Part shown: positions 47,001 through 62,000 of the stretch, piece by piece
Numbering within the stretch: the first letter of the stretch is position 1
Layout of the letters: the number at the start of each line of letters is the position of its first letter
Source of the DNA: Bombyx mori
Taxonomy: Eukaryota > Arthropoda > Insecta > Lepidoptera > Bombycidae
Length of the DNA: 64,000 nt
Assembly (NCBI RefSeq): GCF_030269925.1
Contig: NC_085109.1
Span: 9,362,001 to 9,426,000, forward strand
Reading direction: 5' to 3'
Program-made: the position numbers and the translations under genes
The notes under the pieces: generated by a model
Told to the model about the DNA's origin: nothing
Database searches by the model: none
The model's input: the letters and a program-made list of their open reading frames with translations, nothing else

Positions 47001-50000
47001 TTCAGGAGCCAGTCATCATTGACGCCCTACACACATCCATATGGATTCATCCGATCCATTAACACTGTTGTTAGACGCCTGCAGCTCTAGTACTAGAAGC
47101 AGGCATAGGGTGACCGTACGCGTCGGACTCTTCAAAGAGGGTTCGACTCTTTGAAGAGATCGACGTGACATCTAATTCATCAGCCCACTGACTTTTACGC
47201 CGCGTCTTCTCAGCGAGACGCGATTTCTATGCGGTAGTTGATGCATTTGCAAGCAGTTGTCCATGAGCTCTTGGGTCTCCTTCGGAGGCATTCGGGCCAC
47301 TGCTAGCAAATCCCACCCCTTCTGCTTTTTCATGGCTTATTCATTTATTGACCGAGTCCATATCCAATAAAATTGCTTCCGTCCACCCCCAGCCATAGGC
47401 GCTGTCATAGTGCTTCCGATACGACAGCACTGTGTAATTACTAATCGAAATTTATTCTTCTGAGCTCCTGTGTCAGCTGCAAGACCGATGGTCTTGAGAA
47501 TCGCCGCGAATCACTACGACACGTAGACCGTCCAGATTGTCTTCACCTTCACCTGACTAGAAGAAGGACGTGTCACTTTTTGCCGCTCACTGTTATGTAA
47601 CAATGCTTTCTAAACGCAATATCTTTCACTCGGATTCAAATAGAAATATTTTTGATTCCGAGTCACCATTATCATTTGGATGGCCAGGGTGCCGATTTTT
47701 TAGGTAAAAGATACAAAAGATGTCGCTAAAACTACTCGAAAAACCTTTTTTTCCAGTGCTGGTAAGGATTTTTGTTCCACGCGTATTATTTTTTCAGAGC
47801 ACGAGATAAACCTTTTATAGGTTTGCGATCTCGTTGACCGTGATTCCACTTACTCTCAGGTGGATTGTAGCCAAGTCTGACTTCTACGCAAGCAAAAAAG
47901 AGAAAAACTGCACGGATGCGAAGGTTATTAATTTAGAATTCGTCATTACGCAGATAGTGACTAGACGGACGTAGGCAGATATATAGTAGGTATTGGCATT
48001 TGAGCTTAGAAATATTCTGATATATTTCATAGCTCTAAATGCTTTAATTTTAAATCTCGTCCTTGAGTACTATAGAAGTGCTTTGTTCCCTACCTATTCG
48101 CTGGTAGCTAAAAAGGCTATTCCAGCTACGTTCGGACGGGTAGGAGAGCTCACGGGTTCAACCTGAAAGAATTTGCTAACACTAACCCTAACAAGAGCAG
48201 TGCTTTACAGAATCTACCACCGGATCGGAATCGTGACCCACTGAGAAGATCCGACGAGAACCTCAGTGGGCTGTGTCTCTGGGTTAGTTCGCTGGTCGAA
48301 CTCTTCGTCGTTATTGACGAGTTCGACGAGGACGGTGACCGGGCTTGAGATGCCTAAAAGCATCGGGAGTGAATCCGGGGGATCCGACAAGACATATTTC
48401 GGGCGACGCGGCGACGGCGGCTTTGCGTTGCCCCGTCGAGGTTGAACCAGCAATCAGGGGTGCTAATTACTATACAATCGCGCCGTTTAAAGATCACAGC
48501 GTATGAAGTTTATATATATGCCGCCAAAAAGTATGTTATTTAATATACGTTATTTATTATTACGGCTTGTGTTATGTTTCCCGTCTTCCCGAAGAGGACC
48601 ATAGATCTACTCCTTCATGTACCTGCAGGCCGTAATTTTTCCAAACGCCTAATTTTCGTTTAATAAACTTTGGGGCGAGCTCCCAACAATAATTAAACTA
48701 GAGCAAAGTTTACTTGATTGTATACTAAATAACGTATGTACATAGAAAACTTCATCTACAATATTTGTAAAGAGAAATAATTGTAGTTATAATTTAACGG
48801 AACTTAATTATTGCACCAAAATGAAAGGAAAGTCACAGAAACTGCAGACTACTTTTCACTATATGTCTCAGATTGATTAAACGGAAGAAATACATTTCTT
48901 GAATTGGGATATCTGTATAAGCCTACATCAATTTATTTTATTGCTCGTCTGCCTACACGAATGGCCCACCTGGTGGTGAGTGGTTACCGTCGCTCATGGA
49001 GGTCAGCAATGCCAGGGGCAAAGTCAAACCGCTGCCTACCTCAACGATCAGATTGTAATAAATAATTAAAAGACATAATAAAAATGTAATAAATTAAACC
49101 TAGAACGACCAATATCGTCGAAACGCTTAGATAAGGAATCAAATCAAGGTAAATATTACAATTTTTACCGACTCGAGCTGGTGCATAATTAACAGCGTTG
49201 TGTTAAAATGTAAATTGTACGTTGGCCTTTCTCTAACTCCAAGTAATAGCTTCATTTAAACTTTCAAATGAAGGCATCTCTTAATATCATATCGTAATAG
49301 CTGCTGATGTTCAATATCGGTACTAGCAACGACTCTGCATTCGCAATAGAAGATTTGAGCGATGTGATTACGCACAAACTTTCCCACAACATTGACTATT
49401 GAATGATGTTCGCCGTTGATTGCAAAAACAATAGTGCAAGTCTACGTGTATTGTTTTGTGAATTTCCATTCATCGTGCGTGCGCGGATGTTACCGCGTCA
49501 AAGTTGATTAAAAAAAAATCGAATTCCGCGTGAACTGTTTGATGGAGCGATTGCATACCAGCGGTGTTTGTCGATAAGCATATAGCACTTAAATCCTAAT
49601 CCCATTTAAAACGTACCTTTTCCTTTAGCTACATTTATGAATATGTAAATATTTGTACGCCAGTGAGGTAAAACATGTTTTTTTTGTACCGTACCATCTT
49701 GATAAATGATAATGGGCTTTAACCAGTAAATAAATTTACATTAGGAACAATATTAAATCTAATTTAATGTTTCAGCTGTATTGATGTATTTTCCATTTTC
49801 AGGTAAGGCTGTGAACATTCCGATTGAGCAGGAGAAGTTGATGTTAGATAAATTCCAAGAGAACCAATTCAATCTTTTGGCCAGCGATATGATCTCACTC
49901 AACAGGTCACTGACCGACGTCAGATTCGAAAAGTAAGTGACATTGATTCGGTTCATATGATATATAGAATGTTGAATAATTGTGGTTTCGAGGGGGGGTT

Positions 50001-53000
50001 CTAGAAAAACATGTAATTGAATATATTTTTTTGCATCTTATTAGTAGGTGATATAAAAATAATAATGAAATAGGTATACGACACGTGGCCTTTTCAATGA
50101 CTCCCGCATTCAATACGAAGCCTGATGATTTACTTATATTTATTTACTAAAAATAACCATTGTTTATTTGTGTTCCACGTGTTGACACGTTATCCGATTG
50201 AGTTGAAACTTTATAGAGTTCTCGTTGGCGATTTAAACTATCTTGCTCGCATAGAACAATGTGTGAAAGGTAGCGCACGAAAACTTTTAAGAAAATGGTG
50301 TATTCGATATATTTAGAAAAATTTTAATGGTGCGTTCGGGGCTCCCTTAATTTTCAATAATATTTAATTTTACGATGCAATAATTGCCAATTATAACTCT
50401 TACGATTGGGAGAAAAACATTGTCTCCAAGACACTTTTTTTATATTGGCAGTAACGCAGTAAACAGTACCTAAATCATATTAGCACTGAATGATAATTAT
50501 TAAAATTAACAATGATAAGGGATTAATTGCGTTATCAAATCGTTTTACTAATAATTTTATAATCGACTTAAGAGATAATTGAATTTACTGATGATCGACG
50601 CTACTTTGATAAGGTGATTACATTGAATTGCATTTTGCACAAATAATATACTTAATGTTATGTAATTATTGAAATACTCTATTTACGCACCCACTTGGCA
50701 GCGACAGGTTTGGTTTTACTCGTGCGACAAACTTTCATGATAGGCAAAAAGCGACTGTAGGCTCCGCCATAATGATATAGGGAAGCTTTTGTCGGAAGGC
50801 GGGAGTTCTTCCAAGTCTAGATTCCCCACACCGCCTCTTCGGTATGTAAAACAAACGGGTCGAGCGATCGGCCATTCTACAAAACAGTTCTCTGTGCTTA
50901 GTGCCAATTTTTTAACTTCTCGATCGCGTAAAAGTTAACTCAAATTTGTGTGAAGTTGGAACAGCGCCCCTAGCGGCAAACGAAGGGAAGTTAACCTTTA
51001 TGCGATCAAGAAGTATAAAAACTCGCACTAAGCACGCTGGTCTCGTGAAGAGTATTACTGTCATATTTGGATCGGGACTCTAGCTACTTTTAACGTCATA
51101 AGAACTTTTTTTTCAAATGTCGAATATGGTTTTCGTCTGTCAGATCGCTTGGAAATTTGATCCACGGACGCTCACCCGCCATTAGAACAGAACTCGTTCC
51201 TTTTACTTGTAATAGTTGCGTTGATTCACAATACTCAACCCATAAACACAACCCACCAATTTTCTCGCCGGATCTTCTCAGTGGGTCGCGATTCCGATCC
51301 GGTGAGAAATTCAGTGTAGCACTGCTCTTCCTAGGGCTAGTGTAAGCAAATTATTTCAGGTTGAGCCCGTGAGCTTATCTGCCCATCCGCACGTAGTTGG
51401 AATAGCCATTTAAGTTACCAGCGAATAGGTAGGGAATCACAATTCTTTACGAGATATCATTTACGCCTTGTACTGGGTCTGGGTTGCATTAGGGTTTGAA
51501 ATAAAGCTTCCACCTTATTTTTATGTTACATGCCTCACTAAACGAATTTGAAGTGGCTTGTTGTATAGCATAATGACATCTTATCATCATTATTATCTCT
51601 CTGATTGCGGCACTTAGTAAAGCAAGTAATAGTTTCCTTAAGTTGCAAACTCCACTTATTCACGGACTGTCCGTAACACATTCCATCCACATCAGTTAGA
51701 CACACCCCTAATATTCCAGCTCCTAAAAAACTCACAATCATCAAGAAAATTTATAAAACTGCAGCTCTTATTACAAATCAATAATAAAAATAACAAATTC
51801 GAATATTTTTTTACATTCGAACAGTGTTCACGTGCATTATGTCAACCGTAGACATCTGTTATAAGATTTGGTGAAAGTGAAATCGCGCTCAATAGGTAAT
51901 CGTAACGTCTAGAACTAAAATACAAGATGCGATAATAGTTTTTAAATGTAAATTTATTCCAATCTTTTTATAGTGAAATGCACTAGTTGTTATTTTCAAA
52001 GTTTTTTTAATTTGTTTTGTATTAGCAAAAAATTATCACGATTTTATTGTTATTAACTTGCAGTGATATTATTATATACCTTACCTTAAGGTTATCCATA
52101 CGCTAGTTCGCTTTGAAAGCACTAAAAATCGTAAGCTCAATATTCACAGAGGAAAATGGAAATTGGTGTATCTGAGAGTAGACAAATTCCCACAATCATT
52201 GACACAAACTTTGTAAGGTCGTCGTCACTTTATCATCATCATATGATAATATGAGGAGTGGCTTCAACAAAAACTTAGGGATTATCAGTAGTCGCAGCTT
52301 TTTTCCCTTCCTAATCGCCGGTAGCCTCGAAGTACTCGTAGCTGAACATACTCAGTTCAACCTAACATTAGCCCTAGCAAGAGTAGTGTTTCGCTAAGAA
52401 GTTCGGCGAAAAACTTAATGGGTTATGTCAATTGGTAGTATTCACCGCGAAATGTAACAAGGGTCCTAGTAACGTATAAATCGATGCCTCCAATGAACAC
52501 TATAACTCAAAAAATTTAAATTTTCATTTTTCACGCAAATCGCTTCACTATGTTAAAAGTATTACAATTAATCATTATTGATGGGGTTCGAAGCAAGAGT
52601 AAATCAGCTAATTACACAAAAAAACCATGAATATATCTGCAATAATAAAGAATTTAACAAACTTTTTTCGTTTAAACGCTCCTCCTGTAAACCTACGAAT
52701 TTGGAGTTAGCGTAGTGTTCATTGGAGGCATCGAAATATAAGGAAACAAACAAGACGTGAATAAAGCGAAGTCTCCGACTTCAAAAAGTTCTTACTTTAA
52801 AGTTTTAATATTCTCAGCTAATCCAAGTTTAGGTTAATCAATGTTTTACTTGAAATTATAACAATAAAATCGATTTATAAGTTCATTATTCATAACAAAG
52901 TAATTGACACCTGCAATTGAATTGAAAAATGTGTTTACATAAAAAAAAACTTTTGCACTTGCACCAGTAAATGCCGGTTGGCGTTCGCAATACGCTATTA

Positions 53001-56000
53001 TGATATCCAAAGAACGAGAGAGAGAGAGAAGTTGAGAAGTGCGCGTTTGGGATGCTATGGATTGTATGTGATGAGACGAAATGAAAATGAGGTTGGTAAG
53101 AGAGGGTTAACTATGAATGTGGAAGGATATAGAGGAAGGGGTAGACCTAAGAAGAAATGGATGGATTGTGTGAAAGACGATATGTGTAAGAGAGGAGTGA
53201 GCGAAAAAATGGTATATGATAGAGGAGTATGGAAGGAGAAAAATATGTTGCGCCGACCCCAGGTGACTGGGAGAAGAGCAGGAGAATGATGATGATATCC
53301 AAACAACGCTGATGCTCATTCTCCGGTCATTACCTTTTACGTTACAAGGGGGGTGATGCTATTCTAGGCCGATACCACAGTCATCTGTCCATATACGTTA
53401 ATAAAATAGCTTTGCAAACAAACTTGCACTCTCTTATTTTAAATGGTGCTAATAGATAACGGCGCTTTACTTTCTATAACAAAATTTGAAGTTTTTTCCA
53501 CTTTGGTATGTTCTTATTCAAATTGTTATTTTCAAATATCGTTATGATTCTCTGCTGGCAAATTACCAACCAAGTCAACCCTGTAGTTAAGATTTAAAAG
53601 ATATTGCCAACAGTTCACTGCCAACTAACTGCAAATACATTGTAATACGGCTTGCATAACTTACAGAGAAACTGGAAAAATTTAGTACAAGTTCATTAGG
53701 GCGAAGCTGCTTGTTACTGCAACAATTAAATGATTGGCATTCATGATAATAAAGTTTTGGATCCAATTCATTCGTTCATTCCTGTCAAAATAATTTTTAA
53801 ATTGCAACGTTCGGGCTTTGTAAAATATCTCTGCACTGATTCGTTTACTATGCTATAAAAAGTTTAGCGGTTCTATCTCATCGTTGTAAGAAAAGCTGAT
53901 AAAAACTAAATGACAACAGCTTTCGTATGAAGATCTGTATTTTTTAAGTCAGTTATATTTCGTCATCGCGAATAGGAGGAAACCTTGTTTGGTTTATGTG
54001 TATGAGACGTCCATTGCTTAAGGTACTGATTCGTCGCAGTCGTTTGGTTGTAATGCTATTTTCTCAGTTATCATCTTCACTTGGTAGTGTATATCTACTG
54101 GTGAAAGTTTTATTTGGCTTAAAGGACACTTCGCTTAATACGCTACATTTATTTTATTAATTAAAGGTCCGTTTTATTCGAAATGAGTATCAACAATTCG
54201 ATCTTAGCTGAAGAAGTTTTTTTGTTATGATATTTTTTCCTAATTATAAACTTTAAATGACTCTCATGTAATGTGAAAAAATATCGCTTAAACCAAATAG
54301 CCTTTCACATCCCGATAATAATATGCAAGTTTAATTTTGACGCGGTAAATTTATAAATATTACTAGCAACCAGCCTTGCTTCGCTTCGGAAACTGTTATT
54401 ATTATTGTTTTTTTCACTATTTAATGGATGTTATTATACATATAAACCTTCCTCTTCAATCACTCTATCTATTAAATAAAACTGCATCAAAATCCGTTGC
54501 GTAGTTTTAAAGATTTAAGCTATACATGGGATATAGGGACAGAGAAAGCGATTTTGTTTTATACTATGTAGTGATTCTTATAAATTTAAAACTATTTGTT
54601 CCACATGGAAACGGTTCACGTAAAAAATAGCTCATAAAACGGTCATATATAATCATGATGTCCATGTAAAATGTCTTTAGCATAAATCATTAGAAAGCGT
54701 CATAAAAATATGTTACGGTTATTGGACACGCGGGCCGCTTTATGCTCGGCGCAAAGAGAAACAAACAACACTGAAGCTGTAACGTTAATAATATAGATTG
54801 GCCTATATATAGAACAAATATATAAAAATTACATAAAGTACAATTTAAGTTTTTAGAACAAAGTTTATGTATTCGGTTTGATAATTTATTTGAGACCAAT
54901 GTTCGGATCAAATAAAAAATTGGTAGATATCGACTTTGAAAAATTGTTCATAATTTAGAGAGAATACACTTTATTGCACACCAAAACACAATTTACATTC
55001 AAAAAACAGTCAACAGGCACATAGATCTGTACAATAGGCGGTCTTCTCGCTAAAAGCGATCTTTTCCAGACAACCGTTTCATTTAGAGAAATTCTGGAAA
55101 ATATAAAAATATAGTAGGTATGTTGCGGTGTACCATTGACAATACATTATTATAGAAAATATATACATACAATAAATAGATATATACCGTTTACGTATAA
55201 TGTGAAATAACTATTTTATTTATATACCTACTATTTGTTAGATAGCTAGTTTAGCGGTAGGCAGCGGCTTGGCTCTGCCCCTGGCATTGCTGAAGTCCAT
55301 GGGCAACGGTAACCACTCACCATCAGGTGGGCCGTATGCTCGTCTGCCTGCAAGGGCAAAAAAAAGATAGAGGTTTATAAACAACTAGCGACCCGGCTCC
55401 GCTCGGGTTTTTAACAAAAAATTCAACGATATTTGACGTTGTTTTATTTTTTTTAAATAAAAGAACAGTTATTGTGGCATAACTATAATAGTTAGACTTA
55501 AGCTGTCGCGACACTTTTTGTAAATAATAATGTGTTCTACAGAGTCGTAGTACATTAATTTATTCTATCATCAATAGTTTTCGCAGGGCACGCAATGTAA
55601 AGAAAAATTTTTAGGTTTTTTTTTTACATTTTTTCAAAAAAGATTATATACTATTACTACTATTACTCGGGAATAGTGTAGCTTCCAAACAATGAAAGAA
55701 TTTTTCAAATCGGTTCAGTAGTTTCGGAGCCTATTCAATACAAACAAATCTTTCCTCTTTATAATATTAGTATAGATAAATATAGTTAACGTCTTCGGTA
55801 TATTATCTTAATACGATATTCCTATCGGACTTCAACAAAGAGGTGCGTTTCCTTAAAATTAGCGACAAAGTGATAGCAAAGCATATCCGAATTTCAACAC
55901 TAACAAACGATTATAGAATATTGACAAATTGGAAATTACCGTGGTTATCGGACGACAGTATCTAGACAGCTATGTATATACAAATCGAGCATTGTCCTTT

Positions 56001-59000
56001 GTTGTTTCGAAGAAAAAATATCAGATACCATTCTGAGTAGTTAGGTGTAGTCTGATACAGGCCGTCCATGTATAATTTTTTGCTATTTTAATACGCTTTT
56101 ATTAGCTTCAGACGTATGTATGTTTGTAACGGAATCTTTGAACATGATTTTGACCCCCTTCAAAACGTCGGATTAACTCGAAATTTGGTATACTTGTTAA
56201 GGACCAATGACGTATTAATATAAAAAAAAATGGAAAAAAATAAAATTGAAAATTTTTAAATTAAACAAAAAAATGAACAATAAATAATAGTTTAAAAAAA
56301 ACTAACAAAATACGCTCTTACAGAAAATCCAACTAAAAAATAGAAAATCAATTGTAATAAATATGAATTAAAAATAGTGTAAGAAAAAATGATTTTATTG
56401 TAACAAAACGTGGGGTGCTTTTCAGGATATTATCAAAATAATCCTTTTTTTAATCCAAAATAATTCTACTCAAAATTTTAATGACTACTGATACCATGCA
56501 CCCCACGCTTTTTTTACAATAAAATCATCTTTTCTTTTATTTATAATATCATAGAATCTTGTTTCATGCAATATATTTTTCCGAAAAATTTACACAGTTT
56601 ATTATGTGGAATAATGTGAACGGAATCACTGTTGCCTGGTACTTGATGAAGGCAAAGGTCAAAATAAGCAAAAGTAGCTGCTACTCAATGTTCCGTTCCA
56701 ATACATTAGTAGGAAATGGGGGATCAATAAAAATTTATAACTGTTTTCTATTAGTTAGTGTAGCTCGGAGACTCGTGATTTGAAGTATCTATATATTAAT
56801 ACGTGAAGCAAAAACTTTGTATCCCTTTTTAGGAAAATCGGGCGGACGGAGGAGTATGAAATTTTCCACCCTTATAGAGAATATAGAGAAGAAGTGCACA
56901 ATGATAATATTTTTTTAAAATAATGCATAAAATATACATTTAATCAATAAAGAAAACATTACACACACTACATACCATGTATTTGACGCACACACGCATG
57001 CATACTATTTATTGTCAAACTTTAGTTCTTGACGTCTGTGGTCAAATTGAGAATAGATTAAATATTGTTTGTCTTTATTAATATTTTTTTATAGAGTAGC
57101 CTTGGCGAAATTTATGATTATAGAAGTATAAAATACAATCATATTAGTGTACAAAGTTACAATTCCAATTAATTATAGTCGAATTTCGACTACTGCGGGA
57201 CCACTAGTAATAAATAAATGCTTGTAAACGCTGATATTTGTCTTACTACGGTATGTATGTTTGTGTAACGTAACGTGATTATTTGTTTTAAATGTTCGTG
57301 GCTATTTACATACTCGTATTTAACGGATTTTTATCACTATTTTTAAGAATCCATTCATTAATTAGTGTGTATAATGATTATTTAAAATAAAAACTCATAA
57401 AATTAAGAATCCTTTTACCTCAAAATGATTCTTAATTTTGTGGGTTTTTATACGAGGCCTTCCAAATGCAATAAATAATGGAGTTAATGTTAACAGATGC
57501 AAGGACAAGCAATATCCAGAGTTGATGCCAACGACGAGCGTAGTTATAGTGTTCCACAACGAGGCCTGGTCGACTCTAATCAGAACTATATGGAGCACGA
57601 TAAACAGGTCGCCGAAAGCTCTGCTCAAAGAAATTATTCTCGTTGATGACGCTAGTGAAAAAGGTGAGATTTTATATTACATTAAACGAATCTTTGTGCT
57701 TAGTAACAAAGTAAAAATATAAGTTTCGAGTAAAAACCCCCTTGAAAAAAAAACTTATCAGTGTGCTTAGTGCGAGTGTTTTAACGTCCTCGATAGCGTA
57801 AAAGTTAACTCGTATGGAGTTGGAACCTTTGCCTACCTTGACCGCTAGGGGCGCTGTTCCAATTGCATACAAATTTGAGTTAACTTTAACGCTATCGAGC
57901 AGATTAAGAAACTCGCACAAAGCACACTGTTAGTTTTTTTTTTTTTCAAGGTGTTTTTACTCGGAACTGATATTTTTACTTTGTTTATTCTATATGGAAC
58001 GAAACCTTTATTTTTAAATCTTTATTAACTGACTTTTCACGTGGATTCCCTTTAAAAAATCATTCGTAAAAACTTTGTGAAAACCAGCACAAAACACAAC
58101 GATAAAGAAATCTGCCAATTCAATACAAACCTTTTAATTAATGCTAACTTGTGGTCACACTAAAATCAGTACTGAATACAGGAAGCTTACTTTAATTTAC
58201 GTGAATTTGTATTTAAATACAAGAAATTTTCTTTTTATCGTTTTTAAAATTAGGTACAATCATGTAATCATCCAAATGTAATTACTCAAATTACGTAAAT
58301 TCACGCTTTGTTATGAACATGCTAAGTACAATTTTAATTGTCTTGAAAACTTTATCTTGTGTTTATTTTACCAATGTTTGGTTTACAGTTAACAATTGAT
58401 AATTTATGAAAATACCTTAACAGTTGGTTTGATAAAAATAGCTGTTTCAATAGATCGATAACATATATAATATATCTATATATGTTCATAGTTATATCCA
58501 AAGTTTATAAAGGTTATCCGTATTGGTTTTTATTTTATTTTAATTCGATTCAAACTATAATAAAATGATGATTAATGTATCTTATATTCCGATAAGATTA
58601 TTTAAATTTAAACAAGACAGTATTGAAGTTATGTGACGAATATGATATCTGAGTCGTCTATTATCAAAGGTGGCAATCTGTGCATTTGGACAAAAAAATG
58701 TTATTGATATGTCAATACAGATTGATTTGAATATAATCGTCTCCTTCAAAGAATACGGTTCAAAACCTGCATTAAATAAAGGTTATTACTTAACCTGTTA
58801 TTTATCTAAGATGTCATTCAGAAGAGTTTTGTGACTGCCAATGGAATACAAAGTCAATAATTCGTTTTTCTGATTTACCAATAATTGTCCAAAAGTCACA
58901 TTGCCGGCTTTGATAATAGTCGACTCATCTGTCATCTATTAATTTAAAAATTTTCATAATTAATTTATTTATTAAAAAAAAAAAGAACACAATATTCCTA

Positions 59001-62000
59001 ACCTAAAAGTACATGTTATTATCCGCAACATGCTTCGTCAGATTACAGAAATAAAGTTATCAGCAACATGCTTCGTCAAAAAGTACAATACTTACTTTCA
59101 GCTGCAAGCGTCGTCATAAGTAACAAAAAAATTATAACTTAAACACATTTGTTCGTTGATTTATTTCTGCTTTCTTAGAGTTTCATGCATTGAATAGGTC
59201 AATCGATGAACAATAAGTGATGAGTGAATCGTTAGAAAATAATAATAATATTGGTATTATTAGTTATTTACTTAAGTCACAAGAAATCGTGGTAATGTTA
59301 ATTTTGTAATGATTCATTCATTCATACTGTACTAAGGCTGAATATTGTTTTACGCCACAAACAGATTCTCAGGGGCCATTTTTAGGCACTGGTGGCAGGT
59401 CCTCTTGTGAGTCCGCGCGGGTAGGTACCACCACCCTGCCTATTTCTGCCGTGAAGCAGTATTGCGTTTCGGTTTGAAGGGTGGGGCAGCCGTTGTAACT
59501 ATACTTGAGACCTTAGAACTTATATCTCAAGGTGGGTGGCGCATTTACTTCGTAAATGTCTATGGGCTCCAGTAACCACTTAACACCAGGTGGGCTGTGA
59601 GCTCGTCCACCCAACTAAGCGATAAAAAAAAAACACCTTATAAACACTGTTAACCGATATTTTATTTTAACAGAACACCTGGGAAAGAAGCTGGAAGATT
59701 ACATAAAGACATTGCCCGTTTCGACTCGCCTCTTCCGTACAGAGAAACGTTCCGGTCTCATCAGGGCTCGTCTGCTCGGAGCCAAACATGTACTCGGTGA
59801 CGTCATCACCTTCTTGGACGCACATTGTGAATGTACAGGTGAGATTATATAGCCTTCTCTCCTGGGCAGGTAAGATGTTCCGTGAATCATCCCGCGCTCT
59901 GTCAATCCTGAAGTATCATAGTCCCATTGAAGAAGATTAGTTGACGCAATATCTGTTGGGACTTCCTTTTCCTTATTCCTTCCTCAATCCCCTATCCATG
60001 CCATCTGTTGACACTACAAGAAAAACTACGCGCTTATGAAAATGGCGCGAAGTGTTTAAAAAAAAACAAAAACATGGTGCCGGTGCAAAAACAATAAAAT
60101 TGTGATTTCTTGATCAATCAGCACATAGAACTCTCGTCAGTGAGAAAATTAAATAGTGCATCAACGAAATACAGAGTGAGTCCTAAACCTTATCCTTTTC
60201 TCAGTCCCAAACAACATCTAAATTCAAAACAATATCCCGGTACCCGTGAACGATGGTTGCAGTATTCGTCTAACAACACATTGATTTATAATCTATACTA
60301 ATATATAAATCTACAGTGGTTTTTACGGATGTTTCGTTATAACTACTGAGCCTACAGAACCATGCATCCCATTGACTTGAAACTCGGTATCCATGTAGAA
60401 AATATATGTACTTAATGTATAGGCTAATATCTATATGAGTGTTGGACTCCGTACACCAGTTGCGGGGGCGTTAATGATGAGAATCTTTGTGGGGGTGAGA
60501 AATAATAATGTTAATTTTAAATGCCCAGCGAAGCGGACGGGTACAGCTAGTTCATTTATAAAATCCGAAGGGAGGAGACGGAGATAAGATATCAATTCAT
60601 TAGGCTTATCATCAGAAACTGTCATAACGAGAGGTGACAGCCTATTTGGTTTAAGTGACATTTCACTTAATACGCGACTTTTATCTTTGTAATTAAAAGT
60701 GCGTTTTATTTGGTATTAACATCAACAGTTCGATGTTTTTAATTTAATTTCAATTAAGCTTACTCCAATACTCCAATCGAATAGCTGATGAGGTTATTGT
60801 GTCATGGCATTTTGTCCAAAATTTAAAGTTTAAAAAACTTTCCTGTAAAGTTGCAAAATGTCGCTTATACCAAATACTCCAAATAGTCTTCCACCCCTCG
60901 ATATTAGCATTTAATCTATTTGTTATAAAAGGGATTTACGTATACATATACTTTCTATGAAAATCCAACAAAACCTCATTGAAAATATCGTCAGTTCTAA
61001 AAAAGTCGAATATCTTTTAACGATATGCTTATTTACTTTGTAATAGTGACCTCTGTTATTGACAACTACACCATCATCTTACAAATGTGGTGATATAATA
61101 ATTGCCATGAACAATTCGATCGCAGGATTTAGCTGTTACTTAGGTTTTTTTTTTTCGATAGGCAAACGGTTTCTCGTACATCCTGTTGTGTCTATGTGTG
61201 CGATACCGGGGCCTATAGACAGAAAAATGAATGCCGTCGTTCATGTCAAGCCATAAACATGATTAAAGTATCAATTCTCGTCCACCCTTTAAACCAGAAA
61301 GCACGAATGCTTAGCGGCATAAATTGTTACATTGCTAGTATTTATCTGTACGAGATCACAAATCACAATACGCCTTAATACCGCACTTTAATATGGTTCT
61401 GTCAATTAACATTTGTTCGAAAACCAAACTAATTAATATAATAATATATGGCGGAGAGTCTGGTTCCATGGTGTTTTTAAAATGATGACGTCCGCGCTGC
61501 TGCTGTTGTATATTTATAATCAGTGGTGCTGACGTAATTCTCTGCATAATTATCATTGCCTTCCATAGTGACTGTAATTAAGACTGACTTTTCCAATAAA
61601 TTCCCAAAACAGAGAGCTCCGTGTCCTTTGACTGCTCGAGCCGGAATGTTTTGTGCGACAATAGTCACCCGTATCCATAGTAGGAAGCGGGGGTCAAACT
61701 GGGGAAAGCTTAGTCATGAGTTCCCCCGAGCGCCGTCCCAAACAGCCGTTAACATGCGTAACATTAAAGAAACAGTTAACTCCAACTACTCCCAGCCAAC
61801 CAACATACCCGATCCGGTGGACCGAATGGTAAACAGTCTACGTCGCCCTAAACACGTCATTACGGGTCCTCCTGATCCATTAACCGGTGCTTTTAGGTAC
61901 CTCAAGCACCGGTCACCGTCCTCGTCGAACCCGTCGCAAGCAACGAAGAGCTCGACGAGTAAATTAACCCTCAGACACAGCCCACTGAGTTTCTCGTCGG

